Source: Clostridia bacterium
Lineage (GTDB): Bacteria; Bacillota; Clostridia; Peptostreptococcales; Anaerovoracaceae
Length of the DNA stretch: 64,000 nucleotides
Assembly: GCA_910575405.1 (NCBI GenBank)
Contig: CAJTER010000012.1
Coordinates: 1-64,000, forward strand
Direction: 5' to 3'
The position numbers and the translations under genes are program-made. Shown here one piece after another: positions 36,140 through 45,390 of this stretch (its first letter is position 1; each line of letters starts with the position of its first letter). Below the pieces are notes generated by a model, which saw only the letters and a program-made list of their open reading frames with translations, did no database searches and was not told the DNA's origin.

Positions 36140-36289
36140 GCTGCCACCTCCGTCCGTTTGTGTCTTAATAGTTCCTTACTATATATAATAATGCAGTTTT
36201 ATAATTATCGCAATAATCAAAAAATATTAAAACTACTCAAATTGAGAAGAACTCTCTGAGGTTGACTAGTTAAATGAATTTTCGGACTA

Positions 36290-36318
36290 TTGTGGCGATT
36301 TTTCCGTAAGCGTATAAT
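36290..36318 (+). promoter_or_regulatory. Promoter of the amidohydrolase/urea-transporter operon
   Basis: TTGTGG (36290-36295) and TATAAT (36313-36318) with a 17-base spacer, 38 bases before the ATG. The small palindrome at 36236-36246 lies about 50 bases upstream of the -35 box, an activator-like distance. Confidence 0.65.
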
Positions 36319-36355
36319 GAGGGAAACGAATACAAATGGAGTCAGGAGGTACGAA

Positions 36356-37882
36356 ATGAAATTGGATAAAGTGTTATATAACGGTACGATTCTTACGATG
36401 GATGAATCCTTATCTACAAAAAAGTGGGTTGGGATCAAAGATGGGAAAATTTGCGCTTTAGGTGATGACGAGAATTACGAACAGGATGCTGCAGAATGTA
36501 TTGATTTAAAAGGCGCAACCGTGCTGCCGGGACTTTTTGACTGTCACAACCACGTTTTGCTGGCAGGTCTCTGCCTCAACAGTGTGGATCTTTCAGATGC
36601 AGGCTGTATTGCGGACGTTCTGGAACGTATGGAAAAGGCCTGCAAAGCTGCAGAGCCGGGAGCCTATGTTTACGGTATGAATTACGTTCCCCAGGTTATT
36701 AAGGAAAACCGCTATCCGACGGCTGCGGAGTTGGATGTCATCGCCGGCAGTCACCTGGTAGTCATATTTGCGGCAACACTTCATGCCTGCTGCTGCAACA
36801 GCAAGGGAATGGAAATCGCGCAGGTACCGGAGGACTTTCCAGGGGTTGAGAAAGCGGATGGGAAAGCCACGGGAGTCTATGGATCGGACGAGTCTTCCTT
36901 CCTGGCAACCTCCAACATTTTGGGTTCTCTTGATGACGATGCTCTGTGGAAGTTTATTGCGGACTGCGCAGAGTACGGTGCTTCACAGGGGCTTACCAGC
37001 ATACACGGCCTGTTCGGACAGTTTGTAAAGGATGACCGGGACATGGATTTGATTCTGGAGAGAGGCAGTACGCTTCCTGTAGATATCAGCGTATTTTATC
37101 AGACATGGGATGTGAAACAGGCAGAAGAGCTGGGGCTTCCGCGGGTAGGTGGCTGTCTTACCCTGGATGGCGCGGCTTTTGAATACACCATGGCCAATTT
37201 CGAACCGTATGTAACGGCTCCGGCGCTGCGTGGCGTGCTTTATCACAATGATGAAGAGGTATACCAAGTTGTAAAAACGGCCCATGAGAAAAATATGCAG
37301 TGTGCCATGCATGCAGTAGGGGAGCGGGCAATTGACCAGCTGATTTATACGTATCACCGCGTTATAACGGAGCAGGGACCAAAGGACTTAAGGCACCGCA
37401 TTGAGCATTTCTGCCTGCCGACAGAAGAGCAGATCAGGATGGCAAAGGAGCTGGGGCTGATTATTTCCATGCAGCCGGGATTCAGCTATCTGTGGGATGA
37501 GGACTTTGCGGCAGTTCTAGGAAGAGAACGGGGGGATCGCATCGATCCATTCAAAGCAGTTATTGAAGGCGGAAATATGGTCTGCGCAGGATCCGATTGT
37601 CCAGTTACCATGATGACACCTCTCATCGACATTGCCCACTGCGTCCGGGGAGCAAATCCGGTGCGGAACATTTCCCTGACAGAAGCTCTGAAAATGTTTA
37701 CAACGCATGCGGCTTATGCCGTAAAGCTGGAGGACAGAAAGGGAAGCATTGAAATCGGCAAGGATGGCGATCTGACGGTTATCGACAGGAACCCGTATGA
37801 ATACCAGGACAGTGATGAACTATTCAATATGAAGCCGCTTATGACCTTAAACAAGGGCACTATTACATATTCGGCAGTATAA
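36356..37882 (+). CDS. Metal-dependent amidohydrolase, YtcJ-like
   Basis: A 508-residue amidohydrolase-superfamily enzyme. Metal and catalytic residues are visible in order: HNH in LFDCHNHVLLAG (about 64-66), H in SIHGLFGQF, H in AMHAVGERAIDQL, H in HRIEHFCLPT and D in CAGSDCPVTM. YtcJ-type enzymes hydrolyse amides or carbamoyl groups, but substrates are poorly known. GGAGG precedes ATG 36356; the frame is open further upstream to 36290 but over the promoter. The urea-transporter gene begins 14 bases after the stop, which suggests that the reaction releases, or the pathway uses, urea. No urease is in the window. Confidence 0.88.
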   Translation: MKLDKVLYNGTILTMDESLSTKKWVGIKDGKICALGDDENYEQDAAECIDLKGATVLPGLFDCHNHVLLAGLCLNSVDLSDAGCIADVLERMEKACKAAEPGAYVYGMNYVPQVIKENRYPTAAELDVIAGSHLVVIFAATLHACCCNSKGMEIAQVPEDFPGVEKADGKATGVYGSDESSFLATSNILGSLDDDALWKFIADCAEYGASQGLTSIHGLFGQFVKDDRDMDLILERGSTLPVDISVFYQTWDVKQAEELGLPRVGGCLTLDGAAFEYTMANFEPYVTAPALRGVLYHNDEEVYQVVKTAHEKNMQCAMHAVGERAIDQLIYTYHRVITEQGPKDLRHRIEHFCLPTEEQIRMAKELGLIISMQPGFSYLWDEDFAAVLGRERGDRIDPFKAVIEGGNMVCAGSDCPVTMMTPLIDIAHCVRGANPVRNISLTEALKMFTTHAAYAVKLEDRKGSIEIGKDGDLTVIDRNPYEYQDSDELFNMKPLMTLNKGTITYSAV

Positions 37883-37896
37883 AAAGGAGGTAGATT

Positions 37897-38961
37897 ATGT
37901 CAGCTATTGCTACCTGCAAATTTCCCATGGTGGATCGATTTAAAGACTATGGGGAAAAGAATCCCGTAGTTGGGTTTATTGACTCGGTTTTATCCGGCTT
38001 CGGGCAGATCGTTCTCAGCGACAATCCGCTAACCGGGCTGCTGATTATGCTGGGCATCTATTTGGGATCGCCTTCTCAACTTTTGACCGCAGTTTGGGCA
38101 GCCTGCATTGCTTCTGCCTTTGCCTTTTTCATTGGGATCGATCCATTTTTAGTCCGGCACGGGCTGTATACCTTCAGTGGAGCGATTGTGGGACTGGGAA
38201 TTTCCCTCTGGGGCTATACGAACCAGGCGGTTTATCCGCAGATTTTGCTCTATGCAGCTATGGGAGCCGTAGTAAGCGTTCTGGTAACTGCAGCCCTCAA
38301 CGCCTTTTTCGGCAAATGGGAAGCTCCGTCCCTGTCGGTTCCCTACTGCGTGACCTTGATGATGCTGATTCCGGCTCTCTTTCTGACGGGAAAGCTGGCC
38401 CCCCAGCTTTATCTGGCTCCGCAGACCGTTCAGGTGACCGATGCCTTTTACATGCTGGATTTTGAGGCCTTTTTCGAGTCAACCATCGCAGGTGTGGGGG
38501 AAATCTGCTTTCAGGTGGGGATTCCTTCCGGGGTTTGCCTGATTCTGGCGCTTTTGGTATCCTCAAGAGTGGATGCGGCGGTGGCCTTGATCTGCGCGGC
38601 TCTGGGAACCGGCTTTGCCATGCTGCTGGGGCTTCCGACGGACAATATCCTCATCGGGCTTTACGGCTATAATGCGGCGCTGACGGGAATGGGACTCTTT
38701 GGACGGGCCTTCCGCATGAGCGGATATTCGGTAGTACTTACCATTATAATGGCGCTGTTTTCCGTTGTGTTGACGGCAGCTATGGGAGCGGTTTTCCTGC
38801 CGCTGGGTATCCCGGTAGCAGCGCTTCCTTTCGGAGTAATCGTTATTGGCTGCATTATGGGAAAAGACTATTTCAGCAGGCTCACTCCAGTTTCTATCTT
38901 ACTGTGGGGTGTGCCGGAGACAATTGAGGCAGCATTAAAAGTACAAAATCAGGATCAATAG
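37897..38961 (+). CDS. Urea transporter (UT/SLC14 family)
   Basis: A 354-residue channel-like membrane protein of the urea-transporter family with about ten helices. The two-fold repeat shows QIVLSDNPLTGLLIMLGIYL in the first half and NILIGLYGYNAALTGMGLF in the second; the NP-x-TG and GYNAALTG loops correspond to the UT signature around the pore. It carries urea passively; import or export depends on the gradient. AAGGAGG precedes the ATG, and the 14-base gap from the amidohydrolase gene shows one operon. A terminator follows. The lack of urease nearby makes export of urea produced inside as likely as uptake. Confidence 0.88.
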   Translation: MSAIATCKFPMVDRFKDYGEKNPVVGFIDSVLSGFGQIVLSDNPLTGLLIMLGIYLGSPSQLLTAVWAACIASAFAFFIGIDPFLVRHGLYTFSGAIVGLGISLWGYTNQAVYPQILLYAAMGAVVSVLVTAALNAFFGKWEAPSLSVPYCVTLMMLIPALFLTGKLAPQLYLAPQTVQVTDAFYMLDFEAFFESTIAGVGEICFQVGIPSGVCLILALLVSSRVDAAVALICAALGTGFAMLLGLPTDNILIGLYGYNAALTGMGLFGRAFRMSGYSVVLTIIMALFSVVLTAAMGAVFLPLGIPVAALPFGVIVIGCIMGKDYFSRLTPVSILLWGVPETIEAALKVQNQDQ

Positions 38962-38987
38962 CAGGATCCTGATAAAGGAACGTATTT

Positions 38988-39023
38988 TAAAGAACTGGTA
39001 CAGTTGAGTGCCGGTTCTTTTCC
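38988..39023. terminator. Terminator after the urea transporter
   Basis: AAAGAACTGG (38989-38998) pairs with CCGGTTCTTT (39011-39020), one wobble, with TTTT after it on plus and A-rich sequence on the other side. Confidence 0.75.
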
Positions 39024-39026
39024 CGC

Positions 39027-39470
39027 TCAAAGCCCGATCTCATGACGGTAGTCCTCTGTAGCGATCATGAGCTTTACCGATAGCCGGATGAGCTGCAGAG
39101 CGGCCTGTCGGAGATCGATGCCCTCCGCTTTTATTTTCTTTTCCATTTCCGACAAGAGTTGATCCTTTTCCTGTATAATAGAGGCAGATGGATGTGCCTC
39201 GTCCAGCTTACCCTCCGGAATTTGAATGACGCCGATTTCCCGCAGGAGATTTTCATAGTCAGGTGGATCATCCTTTTGCTCTAAGAGATCGATTTCGCCC
39301 AGGATTTTGGAAAGGTGAACTGTGCTGCTTTCCAGATATTGAATATGGAGGAACTGCAGCTCGTGCTTTTCATCAATTTTGCGGTAGTGGCGCGTAACCA
39401 TGGCGCCGGAAATCACACCTGACAAAAGACCGGTAAACATGCTGATGATAATGGAAACAAGGGACTCCAT
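39027..39470 (-). CDS. Hypothetical single-pass membrane protein
   Basis: A 147-residue protein with an N-terminal membrane anchor (MESLVSIIISMFTGLLSGVI) followed by a charged, mostly helical cytoplasmic part with possible coiled coils (VHLSKILGEIDLLEQKDD; EKDQLLSEMEKKIKAEG). No family recognised. The start is uncertain: the frame opens at GTG 39503, and ATG 39470 places the hydrophobic helix at the N-terminus, though its ribosome binding site is poor. It lies between the urea transporter and a two-component system, transcribed away from the latter, so a link to either cannot be shown. Confidence 0.55.
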   Translation of the reverse strand: MESLVSIIISMFTGLLSGVISGAMVTRHYRKIDEKHELQFLHIQYLESSTVHLSKILGEIDLLEQKDDPPDYENLLREIGVIQIPEGKLDEAHPSASIIQEKDQLLSEMEKKIKAEGIDLRQAALQLIRLSVKLMIATEDYRHEIGL

Positions 39471-39677
39471 AAGAGGCAATGGAAAGGCTCCTTTCTCCAG
39501 CACATGGGCTTTGGGCCGGGCTGGAATGTTTTCTTTTATTGTGACTTAAAAAAGAATAGGTTATGTATGAAACTTTTGAAATGGACATAAAGAGGACAAA
39601 GGAATGTGTAAAATAGAAGATACAGGAAGAAATCAGGCCGGGGCTGCAGCTCCGGCAGGGAAGGGAGGTGTGTAACA

Positions 39678-40370
39678 GTGTCTCACGAATATAATCTGTT
39701 AATCGCCGAGGATGAAGACAAGCTGAGATTCATCATCAAGGAGTATTTTGTAAAGCAGGGCTTTCACGTATGGGAAGCGGCGGGCGGCGTACAGGCCTTA
39801 AAGCTGGCGGAGGAGCGGGAGTTTGATATCGTGCTTCTGGACATTATGATGCCGGAGATGGACGGCTTTTCCGTATGCAGGGCCATTCGGCGCCAAAAGG
39901 ATACACCCATTATGTTTCTTACCGCCAGGACCGCAGAGGAAGATCAGCTGAGAGGGTTTCAGCTCAAGGCGGATGATTATATTACAAAGCCCTTTTCCCT
40001 TCCCATTCTTCACGCAAAGGTCTGCGCTCTGCTGGAGCGAAAGGCGGGGAACCTCTGCAGCGGAGGACTGCTGGAGGCGGAAGGAATTCAGGTGAATCCG
40101 CTGGCCAGGGAGGTGCGGGTGGATGGAGAGCCGGTCAGTCTGCCGCCCAGGGTCTACGATCTGCTGGTCTATTTTATGGAAAACAAAAATCGCATCCTCA
40201 CCAGGCAGCAACTGCTGGATCAGGTTTGGGGAAAAGATGCCTTCTGCTATGACCGGGCGGTGGACACAGCCATCAAAAAGCTGAGGCAGGCTCTGGGGGA
40301 CAGGGCCGGATGTATCCGTACCATCATCAAAGTAGGGTACAAATTCAGCGACCAGGGGAACGAAGTGTGA
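39678..40370 (+). CDS. OmpR/PhoB-family response regulator
   Basis: A 230-residue two-domain regulator. The receiver domain has the acidic pair in AEDEDKLR, the phosphorylated aspartate in VLLDIMMPEMDG (about residue 54), Thr in MFLTARTAEED and Lys in DYITKPFSLP. The C-terminal winged helix (about 135-228) contains LPPRVYDLLVYFMENKNRIL and TIIKVGYKF. It starts at GTG 39678 with AAGGAGGTG ten bases upstream. The partner kinase gene follows 57 bases later. Both domains are complete, so a normal transcription-factor role is expected; its targets are unknown. Confidence 0.93.
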   Translation: MSHEYNLLIAEDEDKLRFIIKEYFVKQGFHVWEAAGGVQALKLAEEREFDIVLLDIMMPEMDGFSVCRAIRRQKDTPIMFLTARTAEEDQLRGFQLKADDYITKPFSLPILHAKVCALLERKAGNLCSGGLLEAEGIQVNPLAREVRVDGEPVSLPPRVYDLLVYFMENKNRILTRQQLLDQVWGKDAFCYDRAVDTAIKKLRQALGDRAGCIRTIIKVGYKFSDQGNEV

Positions 40371-40427
40371 AGCTCTGACCGGAAAACGGGAAAGTGCCGG
40401 GCCGAAGCATAAAAGGAGGAAAAGAAG

Positions 40428-42773
40428 ATGAACGGAAAAGTCGGAAAGGGAGCCTTTGCGGTGCGGACCATTGCTGTTCTGTGTGTGATTTACGGGCTCA
40501 CTATGTTTGCGGCAACCGTATTTTGCGCTATGGAATACCAGACAGAGGTGTTGGAAACCGTGCGCAAGGAGGCGGATGAGATAGCGCGGGATCTGCGGGA
40601 ATGCACGGGAGTAAATCCAAAGAGCGTGGAGTCGAGAAACGGCTTTCAGGTGGCCCAGGCGGCGGCTGTCATGCGGCACCATCTGTATATGAAAAAGCTG
40701 GAGCTGAAAAAGATGGGAGCGGATTTTGACGCTACCTTTTACAGAACCATAAAAGATCAGCAGGGGAATATCTATTCCCTGGAAGAAGTACGGCCTCAGA
40801 CTCCGGTGCTCCTTTCCGCTCCCTTTTCCAAGAAAAGCCCCATTATCGTCTTTGCCGATACCTTTAACGCAGCGCAGATGAAACAGCTGGAGGACGTTTT
40901 GAAGCGGGATGATCTGTACACCTATATTGAGGATGCGGAAGGCTACCAGGAGGGCCGCTTTTTTCTTCCTACCAAAATCACCATAGGATGGGCTGCAGAC
41001 GGGAAAAGTGAAGTCACTATACAAACCGATTACAGGGATGAGAGTAAAAAGAAAGTAAAGAAAAATTTCCAGGATGTCCAGGTCATTGGACCGGGGGAAC
41101 GGCTTGTCGGCGATGGGGATGGACAAAAGGCGGGAAAGAGCAAGATCCGGCAAAATTATGAAAGCGGGGAAGAAACCAATGTCAGAATCTATGGCAGCTC
41201 CGTGCGCAGTGGATGGCTGAATGCCGCGCGTTACGGAAATATCGCATCCCAATCGGAAAACTACGTGCTGCAGTACGGGGCGGAAATGAAGCCCCTGCCA
41301 TACGTAGCTTCTCATTTCAAAAAGTTCTACTGTGTAGCAGCTCTGATCTTTTTCCTCCTGGGGAGCATTCTCATGGGGGGCCACAACAAGGTCTTGGAGC
41401 GCAGGTTTGAAAACGAAGAAAGACGCCGCCGCATGATGGACGCCATGGCCCACGAGATGAAGACCCCTCTCAGCATTATGAAAAACTACGGCGAAATGCT
41501 GATTGAAGAGGAAAGCGGGGAAAAAGGGCGGCCTTACGCCAGAACCATTGTGGAAGAGGCGGATTATATGAACAGCGTAGTGGTAAGCATGCTGGATCTC
41601 TCCAAAATGGAAGCAGGGACCTATCCCATGGAGCTGAGCAGCCTGTCTGTAACCCGGCTGGCGGAGAAAACAGCGGAGCGGATGGACGTCCTCAAAAACG
41701 AAAAAAATCTGCGGCTGGATCTGCAGCTGGAAGAAACGCCACGCATTCTGGCCGACGAAAAGCTGGTGGGGAACATCCTCTCAAACTTCATGAGCAATGC
41801 CATTTTCCACGCGGACGAAGGCAGCCGCATCACCGTCTCCGTAAAGCCGGAAGGAAAGCAGGTACGCATCAGCGCCCATAACCAGGGAGCGCCGATTTCC
41901 CAAAAGGATCTGAAAAAGATATGGAACAGCTTTTACCGCAGCGACAGCGGGAGAAACCGCAGAGACGGCGGGAGCGGCCTGGGCCTTGCCATTGTGCGAA
42001 ACGCCTGCCTCATCCACGGCGGAACCTACGGCTGCATGAATGAAGGGGACGGTGTAACCTTCTGGGCCAGGATCCCTTCCATGGAAAAAAGCATTGCCAG
42101 AACTGCCATGCAGACGGGCTCGATCCTCAATGTGACGGGAAACGGTTACCGGCTCAAAGGCCTGATATCCGCGGCCATTGGCATGATCCTGCAGGGCGTC
42201 TTCGGCTATACTCTGTATATGGGCGCATTTCTGCATCTCTTCGTGGCAGAATATATGGATCTCTTCCCCTTTTCAATCATCGAAATCTGCGGCCTGCTTG
42301 CCAGCTGGCTCCTGATTCTGGCAGGGACTGTGCGGATACACCGAAGAGGGCTCAATATGAAGCCTGTTGTGATCGCTTCCGGCATCGGATTTCTTCTGAC
42401 GGTGGTGTCAGGAGAAGAAATTCTTCGAATCTGGCATGAAATTTCCGCAATGGAGCCGCCTTCGACATTTCTGCTGATCTGTCGGGTGCTGATGTTTGTC
42501 AACGTCATGGCAGTAAACGGGCTCTTTTTTTGGAAGCTTGGAAAAATGGCCAGGGCCTGCGGGGATGAGCGCTTTGTAAAAAAGCTCATCTGGAAGTTCT
42601 GCGTTTATGTAATCTGCTGTATTCTCTATGTGGCGCTGATTGTAACGGATCTTATATGGGTGATTATCTCGTATACGCTATTTTGCCCTATCTGGTTCTT
42701 TATCAGCGTCTTTGCCACATACGCGTGGCTGCAGGGTTATAGGCGGCTGAATGGGAGGGAGCCGCAGCAGTGA
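40428..42773 (+). CDS. Sensor histidine kinase with an extra C-terminal multi-helix membrane domain
   Basis: A 781-residue kinase. One N-terminal membrane helix (about 12-35), an extracellular sensor of about 260 residues, a second membrane helix (FYCVAALIFFLLGSILMGG, about 302-320) and a HisKA domain with H342 in MAHEMKTPLS follow in order. The ATPase part has NILSNFMSNAIFHAD (N box) and DGGSGLGLAIVRNAC (G box), ending near GVTFWARIP (about 553). Ordinary kinases stop there. Here about 220 residues continue with five or six more membrane helices (ISAAIGMILQGVFGYTLYMG; IEICGLLASWLLILAGTV; VMAVNGLFFWKL; FCVYVICCILYVALIVTD). I do not recognise this domain. AAGGAGG precedes the ATG. Function: probably senses an envelope signal and drives the adjacent regulator. 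Confidence 0.9.
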   Translation: MNGKVGKGAFAVRTIAVLCVIYGLTMFAATVFCAMEYQTEVLETVRKEADEIARDLRECTGVNPKSVESRNGFQVAQAAAVMRHHLYMKKLELKKMGADFDATFYRTIKDQQGNIYSLEEVRPQTPVLLSAPFSKKSPIIVFADTFNAAQMKQLEDVLKRDDLYTYIEDAEGYQEGRFFLPTKITIGWAADGKSEVTIQTDYRDESKKKVKKNFQDVQVIGPGERLVGDGDGQKAGKSKIRQNYESGEETNVRIYGSSVRSGWLNAARYGNIASQSENYVLQYGAEMKPLPYVASHFKKFYCVAALIFFLLGSILMGGHNKVLERRFENEERRRRMMDAMAHEMKTPLSIMKNYGEMLIEEESGEKGRPYARTIVEEADYMNSVVVSMLDLSKMEAGTYPMELSSLSVTRLAEKTAERMDVLKNEKNLRLDLQLEETPRILADEKLVGNILSNFMSNAIFHADEGSRITVSVKPEGKQVRISAHNQGAPISQKDLKKIWNSFYRSDSGRNRRDGGSGLGLAIVRNACLIHGGTYGCMNEGDGVTFWARIPSMEKSIARTAMQTGSILNVTGNGYRLKGLISAAIGMILQGVFGYTLYMGAFLHLFVAEYMDLFPFSIIEICGLLASWLLILAGTVRIHRRGLNMKPVVIASGIGFLLTVVSGEEILRIWHEISAMEPPSTFLLICRVLMFVNVMAVNGLFFWKLGKMARACGDERFVKKLIWKFCVYVICCILYVALIVTDLIWVIISYTLFCPIWFFISVFATYAWLQGYRRLNGREPQQ

Positions 42774-42835
42774 TGAGCGGCTTGATCTGATGCTGCGATA
42801 AAATTACATATGATCATTAAAAAAGAATGAAATTA

Positions 42836-42864
42836 TTGACGATGCGCATAATACACATTATAAT
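42836..42864 (+). promoter_or_regulatory. Promoter of hicAB
   Basis: TTGACG (42836-42841) and TATAAT (42859-42864), 17 bases apart, 53 bases before the hicA start. Confidence 0.75.
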
Positions 42865-42917
42865 AAAATCAAATAATCGGAAGGGAGAGATGCCATGGAT
42901 GAATAAGGAGGTATTGA

Positions 42918-43097
42918 ATGCGATTTAGAGAAGTTGAGAATATGATACTAAAAAACGGATGGTATCAAGTGAAGCAAAAAGGTTCACATCACCAATACAA
43001 ACATCCGATTAAGCCTGGGAAAGTCACAATCCCAGAGCATGGAGAGGATTTAAATCCCGATACAGTAAAATCAATTATGAAGCAAGCGGGACTTTAA
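42918..43097 (+). CDS. hicA: HicA toxin (mRNA interferase)
   Basis: A 59-residue double-stranded-RNA-binding-fold toxin that cleaves mRNA. MRFREVENMILKNGWYQVKQ leads into KGSHHQYKHP, where the first histidine of SHHQY is the catalytic one in characterised HicA proteins, then VTIPEHGEDLNPDTVKSIMK and QAGL. All conserved positions are present, so it should be active. AAGGAGG lies six bases before the ATG. The antitoxin gene hicB starts 42 bases after the stop. The gene is short enough to be missed by ordinary length cut-offs. Confidence 0.9.
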   Translation: MRFREVENMILKNGWYQVKQKGSHHQYKHPIKPGKVTIPEHGEDLNPDTVKSIMKQAGL

Positions 43098-43139
43098 GCG
43101 CCATTTGCACAATCTTTATAATAAAGGAAGGTGAATATA

Positions 43140-43541
43140 TTGAAATTAATTTACCCGGCAGTATTTAAGCCTTTTACCGATCAAAGCGGTGGATATGTGG
43201 TAGAATTTCCAGACTTACCCGGTTGTGTAACCGAAGGGAAGGATCTGGAACAGGCCATTGAAATGGGAATCGACGCAGCCAGTGGCTGGATATTAGGAGA
43301 ACTTGAAGATGGGGAGAAAATCCCACCGGCTTCTGACTATTCTGAAATAACTGCTGAAGAGGGGTGTATGATAAATATGCTATTATTGGATATTGATTCC
43401 TATGAAGAAAAATATGGTGAAAAAGCCGTAAGGAAAAACCTTACGATTCCTGCGTGGCTGAATACGTTTGCTGAAAAAAACAATATCAATTTCTCGAAGC
43501 TTTTACAAGACACCTTATTCGCAATAGCAAAAGAAAAATAA
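43140..43541 (+). CDS. hicB: HicB antitoxin
   Basis: A 133-residue antitoxin. The N-terminal partial RNase-H-like domain begins KLIYPAVFKPFTDQSGGYVV and EFPDLPGCVTEGKDLEQAIE, the usual HicB signature. The C-terminus has a ribbon-helix-helix style DNA-binding part (KNLTIPAWLNTFAEKNNINF followed by SKLLQDTLFAIAK). TTG 43140 gives the family-standard start MKLIYPAVF with AAGGAAGGTGA six bases upstream; GTG 43131 overlaps that site. HicB blocks HicA and represses the operon. The pair is intact and sits beside two decayed defence genes. Confidence 0.9.
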   Translation: MKLIYPAVFKPFTDQSGGYVVEFPDLPGCVTEGKDLEQAIEMGIDAASGWILGELEDGEKIPPASDYSEITAEEGCMINMLLLDIDSYEEKYGEKAVRKNLTIPAWLNTFAEKNNINFSKLLQDTLFAIAKEK

Positions 43542-43602
43542 ATATAGGGAGCTGCCCTTTACATGGCGGCAGGGGAAGAAATGAGCCGGCTGAAACGGCC
43601 GG

Positions 43603-45385
43603 CTACCCACTGATGATTCCCTGATATTTTTCAAAGAACTTCATTACTTTTTCAATGATGCGTTCTTTCTTTACATCTCTGCCGCCGCCGAATCTGGAAA
43701 CAGGAGGCATGAGCCGGTCAAAGTCCGTGCCCGTAGTCTTCAGCGTTCCATCTCTTAAGGAATTGTTGACATAGGTTCTGGCTTCTTCAGGCTTTAGCTT
43801 TTCCTCCATAATCAAAGTGTCCAAATCCTCATCCTTCTGCTGGGTGACAAAGGTTTTCCAGTCTTCGTCCACCTTTGTATCGGCATTGACCGTGTTAATA
43901 AAGGCTTCAATCAGCTCTTTTTTGCTCCGCAGCTGCATACTGGAGTTTATGGCCTTGCTGATGGAAACCAGCATCAATATGTAGTCGATGTTGATTTCCA
44001 CCTGCCGGATCAACTCCAGCTCAAAGACGAGATCATCGTTGATATTTTCCTTATCCGCTTTTTCGTCGCTTTTAAATTCGTTATACAAATCAATATAAAG
44101 GCTCTGGTAATCCTGAAGCTCCGATGCGGCCATGATTTCGTTCCCGCTGAAGGCATCGAAGGAGGTCAGCACATTGCGGAGCTTTAATACGGTCCCAAAG
44201 AGCCGGACAAAGTCCTTCTGATTTTCCTCGCCTGTAATGGGCTCGCCCAATGGGTATGCCTGCAGCTGTTCTACCAGCTGGCTGTAGTCAGGATAGTCCC
44301 TGCCCTGTTCTTCATAGCCATGGTAATAATCATCAAAGCTTTGGAGAAGCACGATGCTTTCCGCGTCCTTATCGCCAAAGAGGGATATGGCGTCGTCGGT
44401 GGCTTTCTGCAAATCCCGGAAGCAGACGATGTTGCCGTATGTTTTTACCGAGTTCAAAATGCGGTTGGTTCTTGAGTAAGTCTGGATCAGGCCATGCTGC
44501 TTTTTAAACTCCGCGTAGTACTGCATGGCAACCGGAATGGAACTGACGGCAAAGATGGAGTTAAACCCGGCTATCCTCTGGCCTTTGAGGGAATAAAATT
44601 CATTTCGTTTTGTTTTCTGTTCAAAATGCTCCAGGATATAGCGGACAACAGAAGCGATCCGATCCGGCGCTGCCATAGTGCGTTCCCGATCTACTGTGCT
44701 TATCTGGGCATCCTCAATTCCCACTCTGGCCTTTATGGTATTGACATAATCAATGCGAAAGGGCAGCACATTTCCGTCGTTGATGGCATTGACGATGGTA
44801 TAAGTATGAAGTTTATCCCCGAAGGCCTGAGGCGTCGTTTTCAGATGGGGGTTCCCGCTGACTGCTGCGTTGGCCGCGAAAATCGGCGTGCCGGTAAAGC
44901 CGAACATGTGATACTTTTTAAAATGCTTTACGACTAAAGCGTGCATTTCGCCGAACTGGGAACGATGGCACTCGTCAAAAATCAGCACAATATGCTTTTG
45001 GAAGGCTTCATGCCCCTTGTTCTTTTTGATAAAAAGCCCCAGCTTTTGAATGGTGGTGATGATGATCCTGGAAGCGGAATCCTCCAATTGTTTCTGTAAA
45101 ACCTTAGTAGAAGTATTGCTGTTGGCAGCTCCCTTTTCAAAGCGGTCGTATTTCTTCATAGTCTGATAATCCAGATCCTTTCGGTCTACCACAAAGAGCA
45201 CCTTGTCGATGTGGGAAAGCCGGGCCGCAAGCTGAGCTGTCTTAAAGGAGGTCAGGGTTTTGCCGCTTCCCGTGGTGTGCCAGATGTAGCCTCCGGTGCT
45301 TTGCAAAAAAGGTCTTTGTAAAATCCCGCAGGTCGCTGATGATGCGGTTATTTCCATCCGCCCAGCAGGAGGTGAATTCATTGAA
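43603..45385 (-). pseudogene. Decayed type I restriction HsdR (nuclease part lost, two deletions)
   Basis: The minus strand encodes the helicase core and C-terminal part of an HsdR different from the one at 3.3 kb: GGYIWHTTGSGKTLTSFKTA (Walker A), LIFDECHRSQFGEMH (DECH box), MFGFTGTPIF, then HGLIQTYSRTNRILNSVKTY. Three defects are visible. Upstream of about 45298 the homology (FTSCWADGNNRIISDLRDFT then KTFFAKH) is in another frame and jumps directly to GGYIWHTTG, removing about 50 residues. Near 44495 FKKQ joins HGLIQ, an in-frame loss of roughly 100 residues holding helicase motifs IV-V. The nuclease domain (first 250-300 residues) is absent. It cannot be a working restriction subunit. A 622-codon open frame survives, which may be misannotated as intact. 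Confidence 0.85.
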
Positions 45386-45390
45386 CGTAA

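Noticed and set aside
39798-41453. 551-codon minus-strand open frame opposite the two-component genes
   Set aside because: The plus strand carries complete response-regulator and kinase motifs; the antisense frame has low-complexity, His/Phe-rich composition typical of a shadow.
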